Shown here piece after piece: positions 44,060-52,623 of a stretch of 64,000 nt of DNA. Each line of letters begins with the position of its first letter. Positions within the stretch are counted from its first letter, which is position 1. The translations under genes were made by a program, and so were the position numbers. The stretch comes from Candidatus Hinthialibacter antarcticus. Lineage in GTDB: Bacteria > Hinthialibacterota > Hinthialibacteria > Hinthialibacterales > Hinthialibacteraceae. The DNA is taken from NCBI GenBank assembly GCA_030765645.1, contig JAVCCE010000004.1:1-64000 (forward strand), in the 5' to 3' direction. Under the pieces are notes generated by a model that worked only from the letters and a program-made list of their open reading frames with translations, had not been told where the DNA came from and did not search any database.

Positions 44060-44139
44060 GGCATGTGTACAACTCTGCTCGCTTCAGTGCGGGCTTTCAG
44101 GCCCTTTTGCACAGGCGCTCCCAGAGTTGCACCCATGCC
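44060..44139. repeat. structured dispersed element, copy 4
   Basis: Arms GGCATGTGTACAACTCTG and CAGAGTTGCACCCATGCC with the same core as copy 3. It has two imperfect positions in the arm. It lies between the convergent DinB-like gene and the A+T-rich island. Confidence 0.85.
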
Positions 44140-44212
44140 TGATTGGTTTGCCAATTTGTGAAATGCCGGAGTTTAATTTGCTCGGCAGGAGCCTCGCCCT
44201 CCCCAAAAAACA

Positions 44213-44244
44213 TCACGCCAAAGCGAGGAGAAACGCTCCCAAGA
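44213..44244 (-). repeat. degenerate half copy of the structured element, inverted
   Basis: On the minus strand it reads TTGGGAGCGTTTCTCCTCGC, close to the left arm and first core bases of the full element; the GTGCGGGC hairpin is lost. A CAGGAGCCT...CGCCCTCCC stretch before it is shared with the half copy at 42121. Confidence 0.5.
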
Positions 44245-44261
44245 CTCATAACCGCAAACGA

Positions 44262-44288
44262 AAAAGAGGGCGCCGCTTTCGCAACGCC
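44262..44288. repeat. left 27-bp direct repeat bounding the A+T-rich island
   Basis: Identical over 27 bases to 48493-48519. Here the sequence begins AAAAGAGGGCGCCGC and lacks the right half of the hairpin that makes the other copy a terminator. Confidence 0.9.
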
Positions 44289-44292
44289 GTGG

Positions 44293-45372
44293 CTAGCGAT
44301 AATTTTCAGCGCATAAATTTGAGGATTGGTGCAGATAATCATTGATATCCCACAAATGGATTTCGTCGAGAACAATCGAAAATACTTGATGTGAATTAGG
44401 GTGGAACTTGAAAAAACTATACGAATCTAGATGTGGGTATTTAATTTCTGCAATTTTATTCCCCGTCTGAAAATCATATAAAACATAAATATATCCATTT
44501 GTTGAATATGTTAAACCCATCAGCCAACGACGGTCTGGAGATACTTCGATAAAAAGAGGATGTTCTTCATTTCCAAAAGACTGAATAAATTCACCTGTTT
44601 CAAAATTCCATAAAGTCACGCTATATAAATCAGCAATTACAACTTCCTCCTTTTCTTCAACCACATATACATCCGTTAAAACATCTCTGTCTTCAATCGG
44701 CTCACCTATACCATATACGCTTGGATCAAGGACTTGGACTTTCTTTCTTGTTTCAATATCCCACACTTCACGCCCTAAAAACAGATAGCGGTCATCCGAT
44801 GAAATATGCCACATGTCTGGATAGTTAAAATATAGTTCTATTCCTGGATTTATAAAAAAACATTTTTCGCCTGTTTCAGTATCCCAAAAGTGGGCGGCAG
44901 TTGGAAATGGCGTTTCAGAGTTCGTACCCCATGTTACACAATAAGAATGGGTTGAAGAGATACCAACTGCATAAATTGTAGAAACGGAAGAACCTGGCCC
45001 AGTTGATAGCATATAATGTGGACCTAAGTGTTGCAGAACTTCATTAGAAGTCAAATTCCACAATTCAGCATCGTCAGTATAACGATCCCCCGTTAGTAAT
45101 AGAGAATTGTCATTCGATATACGAAGATTAAAAGGCCTGTAGCCATATATATCATCGCCATCTTTTAACACTCTAACCATATCTCCACTCTCAACATCAA
45201 ATTCTACAATTCCATTTGCATACGAAGCATAAAAGAGAGATTTTCCGTCATTTGTCACACATAGATCAACAGGGTTTGTCTCATAATGAAATACCTTTAG
45301 CGGCGACGGTTCTTCCGCCGCCGCTGAGAAAGTAAGGAATAATACAATAATAGTAAATAAGAACTTTTTCAT
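44293..45372 (-). CDS. exported WD40-like beta-propeller protein
   Basis: 359 residues from the ATG at 45372. A signal peptide of about 20 residues ends at SAAAE. The body has about seven repeated units such as DLCVTNDGKSLFYASYANGIVEFD, DLYSVTLWNFETGEFIQSF and DFQTGNKIAEIKY, with the W-x-x-x-T and G-x-x-I/V patterns of WD40 blades. These proteins act as scaffolds or binders; no enzyme motif is seen. It starts one base after the stop of the related gene upstream. It is the last gene of the island operon and ends a few bases from the left direct repeat. A+T-rich. Confidence 0.65.
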   Translation of the reverse strand: MKKFLFTIIVLFLTFSAAAEEPSPLKVFHYETNPVDLCVTNDGKSLFYASYANGIVEFDVESGDMVRVLKDGDDIYGYRPFNLRISNDNSLLLTGDRYTDDAELWNLTSNEVLQHLGPHYMLSTGPGSSVSTIYAVGISSTHSYCVTWGTNSETPFPTAAHFWDTETGEKCFFINPGIELYFNYPDMWHISSDDRYLFLGREVWDIETRKKVQVLDPSVYGIGEPIEDRDVLTDVYVVEEKEEVVIADLYSVTLWNFETGEFIQSFGNEEHPLFIEVSPDRRWLMGLTYSTNGYIYVLYDFQTGNKIAEIKYPHLDSYSFFKFHPNSHQVFSIVLDEIHLWDINDYLHQSSNLCAENYR

Positions 45373-45373
45373 G

Positions 45374-46492
45374 TTATTCACTTTGAGGAGTCCAAAGTAA
45401 ATGGTTGCCATCCTTACTTAATAAAAAATCTCCAAACATTTTAAGACCATCTGGATTTAGTTTTTCATTATTCCATTTCTCACCATTTTTCACAAATTTC
45501 AAAAGGTCACATTCTTCATAGTCACGTACGTCTTTCGTATGGTCAGATTGGACAATCACCATCATTCCGTCCGGCGTCATCCGTGCCCGATCACGAAGTT
45601 TTGGCGTATATCCAATATAGTCAATCTCACTCCATTTGCCTTTCAATTCATTTACAATAGCCAAGCCATAAGAATCCGTCCACACTAATATTTGATCTCC
45701 TTGCAAGTTAATATCATATATATCTGGTTCCAAAGCAGAACCAGATTTAGCAGGCAATGAGAGCCGTGCAGGAGGCAACCATTGATCCTCTTTTTTTTCA
45801 ACCATGAAGACGTCTGTGCGAAGTGCTCTATTCACTCGAGTCGCCGCCTTATAGAATATCCGGTTGCCTTGCTGATTGATCCACATTTTCGATTTCAAAC
45901 CTTCTACCTGACCGATAAGAGTTGGAGAAAAAGAATTACTGTTCTTTTCAACCACATAAATATGGTGTCCTGTAGGGTCGATTCCAGGTTCGAACAAACT
46001 GTAAGCAAAAACGCTTCCATCTCCTGACATTACGAGATGATTTAAAAGGCGAGCTTCATCCACGCGATAATGCGTATAAGTAGCGACATTCTTTTTATTT
46101 TCAACATCATAAAATTCAATCAACCCATAATTGCCCTCTTGCCTTATGTATGCCAACAGTTTTCCATCACTATCTAACGCAGGCGAACCAAAATCATAAA
46201 ATTTCCCATCACTGATTTTGGTAACTTCGTTCCCCTTCGACTTCAATTCAACAATTCGACCATTATTAACAAATATGCTTCCATCGCGATTGATACAAGA
46301 ACTACCACGTTTCACGTCAAAATAAGTTTTAATATCCAAATCGCTTGAAGCAGAATCAGCCTTTGTATCACTTAGAAAATCAACTTTTTTCACCAGCTGA
46401 GTCGGTAGGTTTGTTTGTAATTCTATCGTTTGAGAATGTCCTACAAGTGAAAATGCAAAAAACACTATGATGATTTTATATGATAAAGACAT
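45374..46492 (-). CDS. exported PD40/TolB-like propeller protein
   Basis: 372 residues with a signal peptide ending near residue 20 (FSLVGHSQ). Repeated units GSPALDSDGKLLAYIRQ, LVMSGDGSVFAYSLF, RDRARMTPDGMMVIVQSD and FLLSKDGNHLLWTPQ resemble the PD40 or TolB type of beta-propeller. No catalytic residues recognised. It is the middle gene of the island operon, 28 bp after the glycosidase-like gene and one base before the next propeller gene. Function unknown; propellers of this kind often bind partners or ligands in the periplasm. Confidence 0.6.
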   Translation of the reverse strand: MSLSYKIIIVFFAFSLVGHSQTIELQTNLPTQLVKKVDFLSDTKADSASSDLDIKTYFDVKRGSSCINRDGSIFVNNGRIVELKSKGNEVTKISDGKFYDFGSPALDSDGKLLAYIRQEGNYGLIEFYDVENKKNVATYTHYRVDEARLLNHLVMSGDGSVFAYSLFEPGIDPTGHHIYVVEKNSNSFSPTLIGQVEGLKSKMWINQQGNRIFYKAATRVNRALRTDVFMVEKKEDQWLPPARLSLPAKSGSALEPDIYDINLQGDQILVWTDSYGLAIVNELKGKWSEIDYIGYTPKLRDRARMTPDGMMVIVQSDHTKDVRDYEECDLLKFVKNGEKWNNEKLNPDGLKMFGDFLLSKDGNHLLWTPQSE

Positions 46493-46520
46493 TTGAAATC
46501 TCCTTTATGGTTCCTTATAT

Positions 46521-48248
46521 TTATTTTTCTTCCAATCTCACCCAAAATGCGCGAGCCCAAGGGCTACCCATTCCAACAGATATAGAGTCAGTTCCATTTA
46601 AAACATAAGACCAGTTATATGACAAATTAATCTGATACACAGTTTCAATATTGTGATTATCAAATGTAATTGTTATATCCTGCTCCTCTGGTACAAGTGG
46701 ATCCCCTGAATTAGTTGGCTCTGGAAAATAATAATTACATATCATTAACAAGTATCGTCTGCTAAAATCTGGATCAGGGCGAAGAATAAACCGAGCTTTA
46801 TTTACGTCTTTTGACGCCGTCATATGCACCGATATATTTGGATCAGGTTCCAATAAAGCATCCCTCATTAACCAAGCTTCATGTTGTATGGCGCTGGCTT
46901 GCGCATAGTAATTTGCATCACTAATCGTTAAATCATAAAACATAGCGCCTTGTGCTCCCATTATCCATGGAGCGTAACATGTATAACGAAGCTCTTCGAT
47001 CGTTGGTAAACTTCCGGCAAGCGAGCCTCCTTGCGCCCACATAACATAACCATTGATTCCATGCAATGATGGTTGGACAACATAATCCATAGCAGATTGA
47101 GTTTTATAAACTGCTTCTAGCCAACTTCCATTCGGTCTATAACCATCCGGGTATTTGTTATCCATCAAATAATCAGTAACATCAAGCATATTTAACCATG
47201 CCTGCGCTGGGGCATACAAATATAAATTTTTGGTATCTATCGAGTTGAAATAATTCCTCCAGCTGCGGATATCATTAAAAATCGGCAAGCGTGGTGTATT
47301 AGAATCATTGTTAACAATAATGTTTTTTATATCTACAAGCCGATTATGAATGTGAGATTTAAACCCTGGATAAGCAGGCCAATATTTTATCACATTCCCC
47401 TGCGCATCTCTTTCAACATAATTACCTTGTTCTAAAGATTGAGCAGCACCGCCGCCATACGGTTCATCCGTTAGCGACCAAGCTGCTAAACGGGAATGAT
47501 TTTCAACCGTGTTGACAGTATCAACCATCGTAGGGTATTCATTATTTACCCAATCAACAGGATTGGGAGCAGGAACATTCGGAACTGGAGGTTGATTTTT
47601 AATATATCCATCTTGAAACCACCCGGGGTATTGGACTGAAGAGAAAATATCCCAAGGCCATTGAGGCCAATAGGGCGTGTTATTTGGGAATTCAACAGAA
47701 TCGATTTTATAAGGTATTTTTGCTGCAATATGCGCTACGCCATAAAAATCGTGCGTTGGTGAAATGCTGTGAATATCGTCAAGCGTATCCAGAAAACGAA
47801 CATAAGAACGCTTCCAAGTGTTAGTATCTGAATCCGTCGAATTAAAGACAGGATCAATAGTTGAAGCATACTCCTGTTCTCTATAGTTCGGAAATCCTCT
47901 CAATTTGTAATTTGGATGCGGTCGCAAGAAAATTGTATCGACATGATTAGAGTAAGTTAAATCTTTTAGTCCCCAAACAGAGCCATCCGCCCAAGTATTT
48001 GACCGAGCAGGCCTATCATTATCGCCATAGGGATTATTCAGGCCTCTTACCCAATAAACTTCCGCCGCCCAGCCAATTGGGAACCACCGATTTGAACTAA
48101 CTGTTTTATCTTGCCCAACTCGCTTGGTTAAAGGCGCCCAGTAAGTTTCAGGCCCTCTTTGAGTTTGGGCGAAAGTTGTTTGAATGAATAAGAAGGATAG
48201 ACAAAAAAATAGAGCATTCACAAACAGTTTCAAGTATGAACTTTTCAT
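46521..48248 (-). CDS. secreted glycoside-hydrolase-like TIM-barrel protein
   Basis: 575 residues with a signal peptide ending near residue 27 (FAQTQ). A GGAG site precedes the ATG. The N-terminal half holds aromatic-rich barrel segments; LAAWSLTDEPYGGG near residues 250-263 looks like the acid/base strand (W-x-L-x-D-E-P) of clan A glycosidases, and MWAQGGSLAG near 395 may mark a later strand. The last 120 residues are a beta domain (YLLMICNYYFPEP, QDITITFDN) like the C-terminal sandwich of such enzymes. The family cannot be named with confidence. It is the first gene of the A+T-rich island and the likely functional core of it. Confidence 0.5.
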   Translation of the reverse strand: MKSSYLKLFVNALFFCLSFLFIQTTFAQTQRGPETYWAPLTKRVGQDKTVSSNRWFPIGWAAEVYWVRGLNNPYGDNDRPARSNTWADGSVWGLKDLTYSNHVDTIFLRPHPNYKLRGFPNYREQEYASTIDPVFNSTDSDTNTWKRSYVRFLDTLDDIHSISPTHDFYGVAHIAAKIPYKIDSVEFPNNTPYWPQWPWDIFSSVQYPGWFQDGYIKNQPPVPNVPAPNPVDWVNNEYPTMVDTVNTVENHSRLAAWSLTDEPYGGGAAQSLEQGNYVERDAQGNVIKYWPAYPGFKSHIHNRLVDIKNIIVNNDSNTPRLPIFNDIRSWRNYFNSIDTKNLYLYAPAQAWLNMLDVTDYLMDNKYPDGYRPNGSWLEAVYKTQSAMDYVVQPSLHGINGYVMWAQGGSLAGSLPTIEELRYTCYAPWIMGAQGAMFYDLTISDANYYAQASAIQHEAWLMRDALLEPDPNISVHMTASKDVNKARFILRPDPDFSRRYLLMICNYYFPEPTNSGDPLVPEEQDITITFDNHNIETVYQINLSYNWSYVLNGTDSISVGMGSPWARAFWVRLEEK

Positions 48249-48492
48249 AATGCTTCTCCAAAGAAGAAAGATTTATTTCTCTACACTAGAAAAAAAAAAA
48301 TCAAACGTCAAGTTAAATTTAACAAAATTTGATTAAAATATCATTAGTAAATAAAAAGATTACTATTATCAAAATTTTAAAAATCACGCTGTTTTGATTG
48401 TTGTTCTATGTTGGGTTAGGGTGGGTTTTAAATCAAAGTTGATTTAAACGGATATGTTTATAAATTCATAAAATGCGAGGACTTAACACAAC

Positions 48493-48519
48493 AAAAGAGG
48501 GCGCCGCTTTCGCAACGCC
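48493..48519. repeat. right 27-bp direct repeat bounding the A+T-rich island
   Basis: Perfect match to 44262-44288. This copy lies within an intact terminator hairpin and marks the point where base composition returns to that of the surrounding chromosome. Confidence 0.9.
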
Positions 48520-48525
48520 CTCTTT
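48494..48525 (-). terminator. terminator of the MFS gene
   Basis: AAAGAGGGCG at 48494-48503 pairs with CGCCCTCTTT at 48516-48525. A-rich and T-rich flanks allow it to work in either direction. It lies about 30 bp past the MFS stop. Confidence 0.75.
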
Positions 48526-48553
48526 GTTCTCGAGAGAGATGAGACTCTACCGA

Positions 48554-50167
48554 TTAATCTTCCGGCAATGGGCGGTCTTTGGTTTCCGGCGCCCAGATGA
48601 TCGCGATAATGCCAATCACATAAATAAACGACATCATCACCGCCGCCACCCGGAACGACTCTTCAACATTATTGCTCTGCAATAACGCCGCCAATTGCGT
48701 CAACACAATCGGAGCGGGAGCCGCCAGATAGCGCACCGTGTTATAACAGAAGCCGACCCCGGTGCCGCGCAAACGCGTCGGGAACAACTCAGGGAAATAA
48801 ATCGAATAGCAGCCAAATACCGCGAGTTGGGCAAAGCCCATCATCGGCAGCATCCAATAAGCGTCCGACGGATCATTCAGCGAATAGAACACGAAGATGG
48901 TAATCACCAACGAAAGGCTAAATGCAAACAAGAACGCCAAGCGGCGGCTTAGATAGGTCGCGATAAACGTGACCGCCATCATGCCGCAGAAAGCCCCCAC
49001 GTCTTGCAACGCGGTGCCCCAGGCGCGCACCGAATCAACCACTTCTTGCGGCTGTCCCGCTAACGCGTTACGGATCAATTCAGGCGAGAAGAAACCGATG
49101 CCCCACAAGCCGACCATGCCCGAGACGCCGAACAATAAGCCGATAATGGCGTGGTGGCGCCAACGCGGATGCTTAAACAAATCGGCGATGGTCCCCATCT
49201 GATGGGCCGCTTCGCCCGACTGGGCGCGTTTGACCGCTTCTTTCCAAGGCTCCGGTTCTCTCAACAAAAAGATAATCGGAACAACCAGGACCGACGGCAG
49301 AATGCCGACGAAGAACAATACCCGCCAGCCTTCCATTCCCATAAAGAAATCCGCCTGACCGGGAGGGATACCCAAACTAATCATCGAACCCATGATGTTT
49401 CCCGTTGCTGACAGCGCTTGCAACGAACCCAGCGCCAACGCGCGGAATCCGGCGGGAACGCTTTCAGCGACCAGCGTGGTTGCGGCGCCAAACATTCCGC
49501 CAACGCCCAGCCCCACCAGAAAACGATAGACGACAAATTGCACCCAGGTTTGCGACGTACCCGAAAGGCCGGTAAAGAGAGAATACGTTAGTAACGTCAC
49601 CACCATCGTCTTCACTCGTCCGTATTTGTCGCTCATCATGCCAAAGATGATGCCGCCAGTCGCCCACCCCACAATCATTGAAGTGGTAGCGTAGCCGCCA
49701 AATTTATCGACCATGTTATTGATGAGAGTCCGCACCACGCTTTGCGGCAGCTCAGGCAAAGTTGGTACATCAGCGAGACTTTGGACTTTTTGGATCTCGA
49801 CCAGATCGGTTTCTATTAAACCCACAACGCGATTGACGGTTTCATCGGCGCCGGGCGCTGAACCGTATTGCGCCTGCACCTGTCCGACCAATTCGTTTTG
49901 CAATTCATTGGTTAACACCAAATCGCCGCTGTCACCCATCTGACGCAGGTGAGCAATCGCCAGCGGTTCCAGGATCGAGTCTTGCGATTGAAAGTTGTCG
50001 ACCAATTGTTCGTGCATGACCGATTCAAGCGCCCAGGAGCGGGCGAGAATAAACAACCGCTGGTCCATACAGTCAAACAACCAGCCGCCTGACGCGATAA
50101 TAACCACCAGCCAGTGATACCAATTCACTCCGGCTAGCGGGCTTTTACTTTTAGTATTCACATTCAC
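48554..50167 (-). CDS. major facilitator superfamily transporter with large first periplasmic loop
   Basis: 537 residues from a GTG at 50167, chosen because a GGGAGG site lies seven bases upstream; a TTG six bases further up is too close to that site. About 12 membrane spans are visible. The loop 2-3 signature of the superfamily is seen as GMMSDKYGRVKTM, and FYNTVRYLAAPAP and PTRLRGTGVGF lie in the second half. Between span 1 (WLVVIIASGGWLFDCMDQRLF) and span 2 there are about 110 mostly helical, polar residues, where most transporters have a short loop. Substrate unknown; the D-x3-D near span 1 and the sugar-porter-like R-G-x-G pattern hint at an organic acid or sugar. It is a single-gene unit with its own terminator. 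Confidence 0.85.
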   Translation of the reverse strand: MNVNTKSKSPLAGVNWYHWLVVIIASGGWLFDCMDQRLFILARSWALESVMHEQLVDNFQSQDSILEPLAIAHLRQMGDSGDLVLTNELQNELVGQVQAQYGSAPGADETVNRVVGLIETDLVEIQKVQSLADVPTLPELPQSVVRTLINNMVDKFGGYATTSMIVGWATGGIIFGMMSDKYGRVKTMVVTLLTYSLFTGLSGTSQTWVQFVVYRFLVGLGVGGMFGAATTLVAESVPAGFRALALGSLQALSATGNIMGSMISLGIPPGQADFFMGMEGWRVLFFVGILPSVLVVPIIFLLREPEPWKEAVKRAQSGEAAHQMGTIADLFKHPRWRHHAIIGLLFGVSGMVGLWGIGFFSPELIRNALAGQPQEVVDSVRAWGTALQDVGAFCGMMAVTFIATYLSRRLAFLFAFSLSLVITIFVFYSLNDPSDAYWMLPMMGFAQLAVFGCYSIYFPELFPTRLRGTGVGFCYNTVRYLAAPAPIVLTQLAALLQSNNVEESFRVAAVMMSFIYVIGIIAIIWAPETKDRPLPED

Positions 50168-50333
50168 AAGCAATCCTCCCGATTGATAATTAACGAAACA
50201 GAGCCTTGATTTTTGGGAACAACGGCCCCAATGTCAAGCGGTGCGCCGCCTTGCGATTTGATCTTCCCCATTCGCCCTTGCGCACTTATGCTATCCCTAA
50301 CTCACTCAACCGCGTAAATAAGAAGGCCCATTT

Positions 50334-51752
50334 ATGAATCTGCGTATTTCAATTTCAACTCGATTTCTATCAACCGCGCTTGTTGCGGCGCTATGGATTT
50401 CCGCTCTCTGTCCGGTTCACGCCCAAGACCTGAAGACGCTCACCCTGTCGGACGCCATTTCACAGGCGCTCGAACTCAACCGTGAATTACAAGCGTTGCA
50501 GTTTGAAGAACGCGCCTCCGCCAATGCGCGCAGCGAAGCCCGCAGCGCGTTGTTTCCTCAACTCTCGTGGGAAACGTCCGCCTCAAAAAGTGAATCCGAC
50601 CGCTACAAAATGCAAATTGATACGTCGAGCCTGCCCGATGAATTCAGCGGGCTGTTTAGCGCCGACGACTTCGGCTTCACCGGCGCCAATTACATCAACC
50701 GCTTTCAATGGCAACAGCTGCTTTTCGATTATTCCGTCATTGGACAAATGAAATTATCTGACCTGCAAGAAGAAGCGGCGCAATGGCAAACCAAGGGGCA
50801 AGAGCAAACCGTTGTCTACAACACCGTCGCCGCCTATCTCGACATCTTACGCGCACAAGAATTATTGCAGGTGCAAAAACAACGCCTGCAATTGGCTGAA
50901 GAGCAACTCGACACCGCCCAGGTCGGCTTCGACAACGGCCTGCGCATCCGCACCGACGTGTTGCGCGCCGAGTTGACCCGGTCGTCCGCCATGCGCGACG
51001 TGGTGTCGGCGGAAATCTCCGTCGAACGCGCACAATCGACCTTGAACGAAATCATGGGCGCGCCCATGCAGTCGCGTCACGCCTTCGCGGCGGGCGCCTT
51101 GGGAGCGTACAACCCGCCGCAAGAATACGACGCCAGGTTCCAAGCGTATACGGAGTTGTTTTCTGCAGCGGAAGAAAACCACCCCGCCGTCCACATCGCC
51201 CGCTTGTTGGTCAAACAAAGCGAAGAATCCATCAATATGGCGCGGGGAGAATTTTTGCCCCGGCTATCAGGCCAGGCGTCATGGGGCTTCAACGAACAGG
51301 GCGATCCCCGTTTCAAAGAGGAAGAATGGACGCTGGCGGGCGCGATTACCATCCCCATTTTTGAAGGAGGCCGCCGCACCGCCAAACTGCGCGGCGCCAA
51401 AGAAATCGCGTCCGCGAATGAAAAGCGCTACGAGAACACCGTGCGTTCGATTCACAACATCATCGAACAAACCGCCTTGTCGCTGCGCGAAGAACGCCGC
51501 AACCTCGACATCGCGCTCGAAGCGGTCGAAGTCGGTAAAGAAAATTACGACCGCTTTCAAAATTTGTATGCCGAAGGATTGGCCGACAGCCTTGATGTGA
51601 CCCAAGCGCTGACCGAACTCGTCGAATCGCAAACCAACGTGGTCACAACGCGCTACAATTACCTGTCGTATTACATTCAACTCTTGCAGGCGCAAGGGAC
51701 CATTTCTATCCATGCGCAACAATACAACAACGACCAATGGCTCACGCAATAA
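50334..51752 (+). CDS. TolC-family outer-membrane efflux/secretion protein
   Basis: 472 residues. A signal peptide ends at HAQ near residue 30. The mature protein has the duplicated helical layout of TolC-type channels (LTLSDAISQALELNRELQALQFEERASANARSE at the start, with the repeated QEEAAQWQ and LAEEQLDTAQ patterns, then a second half beginning NHPAVHIARLLVKQSEESI). It would form a trimeric tunnel across the outer membrane for a tripartite pump. No membrane-fusion protein or pump is adjacent; the following gene is an MlaE-type permease after 57 bp in the same direction. The start has an AAGAAGG site eight bases upstream. Confidence 0.88.
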   Translation: MNLRISISTRFLSTALVAALWISALCPVHAQDLKTLTLSDAISQALELNRELQALQFEERASANARSEARSALFPQLSWETSASKSESDRYKMQIDTSSLPDEFSGLFSADDFGFTGANYINRFQWQQLLFDYSVIGQMKLSDLQEEAAQWQTKGQEQTVVYNTVAAYLDILRAQELLQVQKQRLQLAEEQLDTAQVGFDNGLRIRTDVLRAELTRSSAMRDVVSAEISVERAQSTLNEIMGAPMQSRHAFAAGALGAYNPPQEYDARFQAYTELFSAAEENHPAVHIARLLVKQSEESINMARGEFLPRLSGQASWGFNEQGDPRFKEEEWTLAGAITIPIFEGGRRTAKLRGAKEIASANEKRYENTVRSIHNIIEQTALSLREERRNLDIALEAVEVGKENYDRFQNLYAEGLADSLDVTQALTELVESQTNVVTTRYNYLSYYIQLLQAQGTISIHAQQYNNDQWLTQ

Positions 51753-51809
51753 GCGGTTTCATCCAGGCAAACGCGATTCAGACTTCTAGAATTTGAAACG
51801 GAGAACAAC

Positions 51810-52610
51810 ATGCCGGACATCACCTTTGGCGACAAAACCATCAGCGCAAAAGCGTTGTCGGCCATCGCGTATGTCGGACGCTTGTGGCGCTTGTTGATGG
51901 AGTGTTTGTTTTACATCGTGGTCGAGCCGTGGCGCAATCCAAAAATTATCCGCCGCCACGCCACCTTCGGCATGATGGCCGAGACCGGCGTACATTCACT
52001 GCCGATCTTGGCGTTGATCAGTTTCCTCATCGGCCTGATCCTCGCCATGCAAAGCGCCTATCAGTTGCAGCGCTTCGGCGTCTCGGAACTGGTTCCCGGC
52101 ATCATCGGCGTCACCATTTGCCGCGAGATCGGCCCGTTAATCACCGCCATCATTATTTCGGCGCGGGTGGGCGCCGCCATCACCGCCGAGTTAGGGACGA
52201 TGGTCGTCGGCGAAGAAATCATGGCGCTGCAAACCATGGCGTTGCGCCCCATCCCATTCTTGGTGGCGCCGCGTTTAATCGCGTTGGCGTTGATGCTGCC
52301 TTGCGTCACCGTCATGGCGAATTTCATCGGTATGGCGGGCGGCTTCGTCATCGGCGCCTCCGACCTGGGGATGTCGCTCTCTCAATACATCAAAAGCACG
52401 TCAGACCTTTTGACTCTGACCGATTTCCATACCGGTTTAATTAAGAGTTTCGGCTTTGGCATCGTCATCGCCATCGTCTCATGCCACGAAGGTCTCGCGG
52501 TAGAAGGCGGGGCGGAAGGCGTGGGCGTCGCCACCACGCGCTCCGTCGTCAATTCGATTCTGCTCATCATCATCACAGACTTGATCTTCACAATCGTCTT
52601 CTATATGTAA
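51810..52610 (+). CDS. MlaE-family ABC transporter permease
   Basis: 266 residues with about six membrane spans and the MlaE/YrbE signature ICREIGPLITAIIISARVGAAITAELGTMVVGEEI near residues 108-142. MlaE works with the ATPase MlaF and the MCE protein MlaD to move phospholipids between the membranes. Neither partner is adjacent: a plus-strand tolC homologue precedes it and a minus-strand gene follows. The N-terminal part (SAIAYVGRLWRLLMECLFYIV) is amphipathic as in MlaE. A GGAGA site lies eight bases before the ATG. The family call is firm, the role less so. Confidence 0.9.
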   Translation: MPDITFGDKTISAKALSAIAYVGRLWRLLMECLFYIVVEPWRNPKIIRRHATFGMMAETGVHSLPILALISFLIGLILAMQSAYQLQRFGVSELVPGIIGVTICREIGPLITAIIISARVGAAITAELGTMVVGEEIMALQTMALRPIPFLVAPRLIALALMLPCVTVMANFIGMAGGFVIGASDLGMSLSQYIKSTSDLLTLTDFHTGLIKSFGFGIVIAIVSCHEGLAVEGGAEGVGVATTRSVVNSILLIIITDLIFTIVFYM

Positions 52611-52623
52611 GCAAGCCGCTGGT

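Larger units (their letters stand above)
44262..48519. mobile_element. putative three-gene integrated island between 27-bp direct repeats
   Basis: A 4.23-kb segment that is clearly richer in A+T than both sides and carries three minus-strand genes (secreted glycosidase-like, two beta-propeller proteins). It is bounded by 27-bp perfect direct repeats; the right copy is part of the terminator hairpin downstream of the MFS gene, a common kind of integration site. No integrase or transposase gene is inside, so movement in trans or loss of the enzyme must be assumed. Confidence 0.45.
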
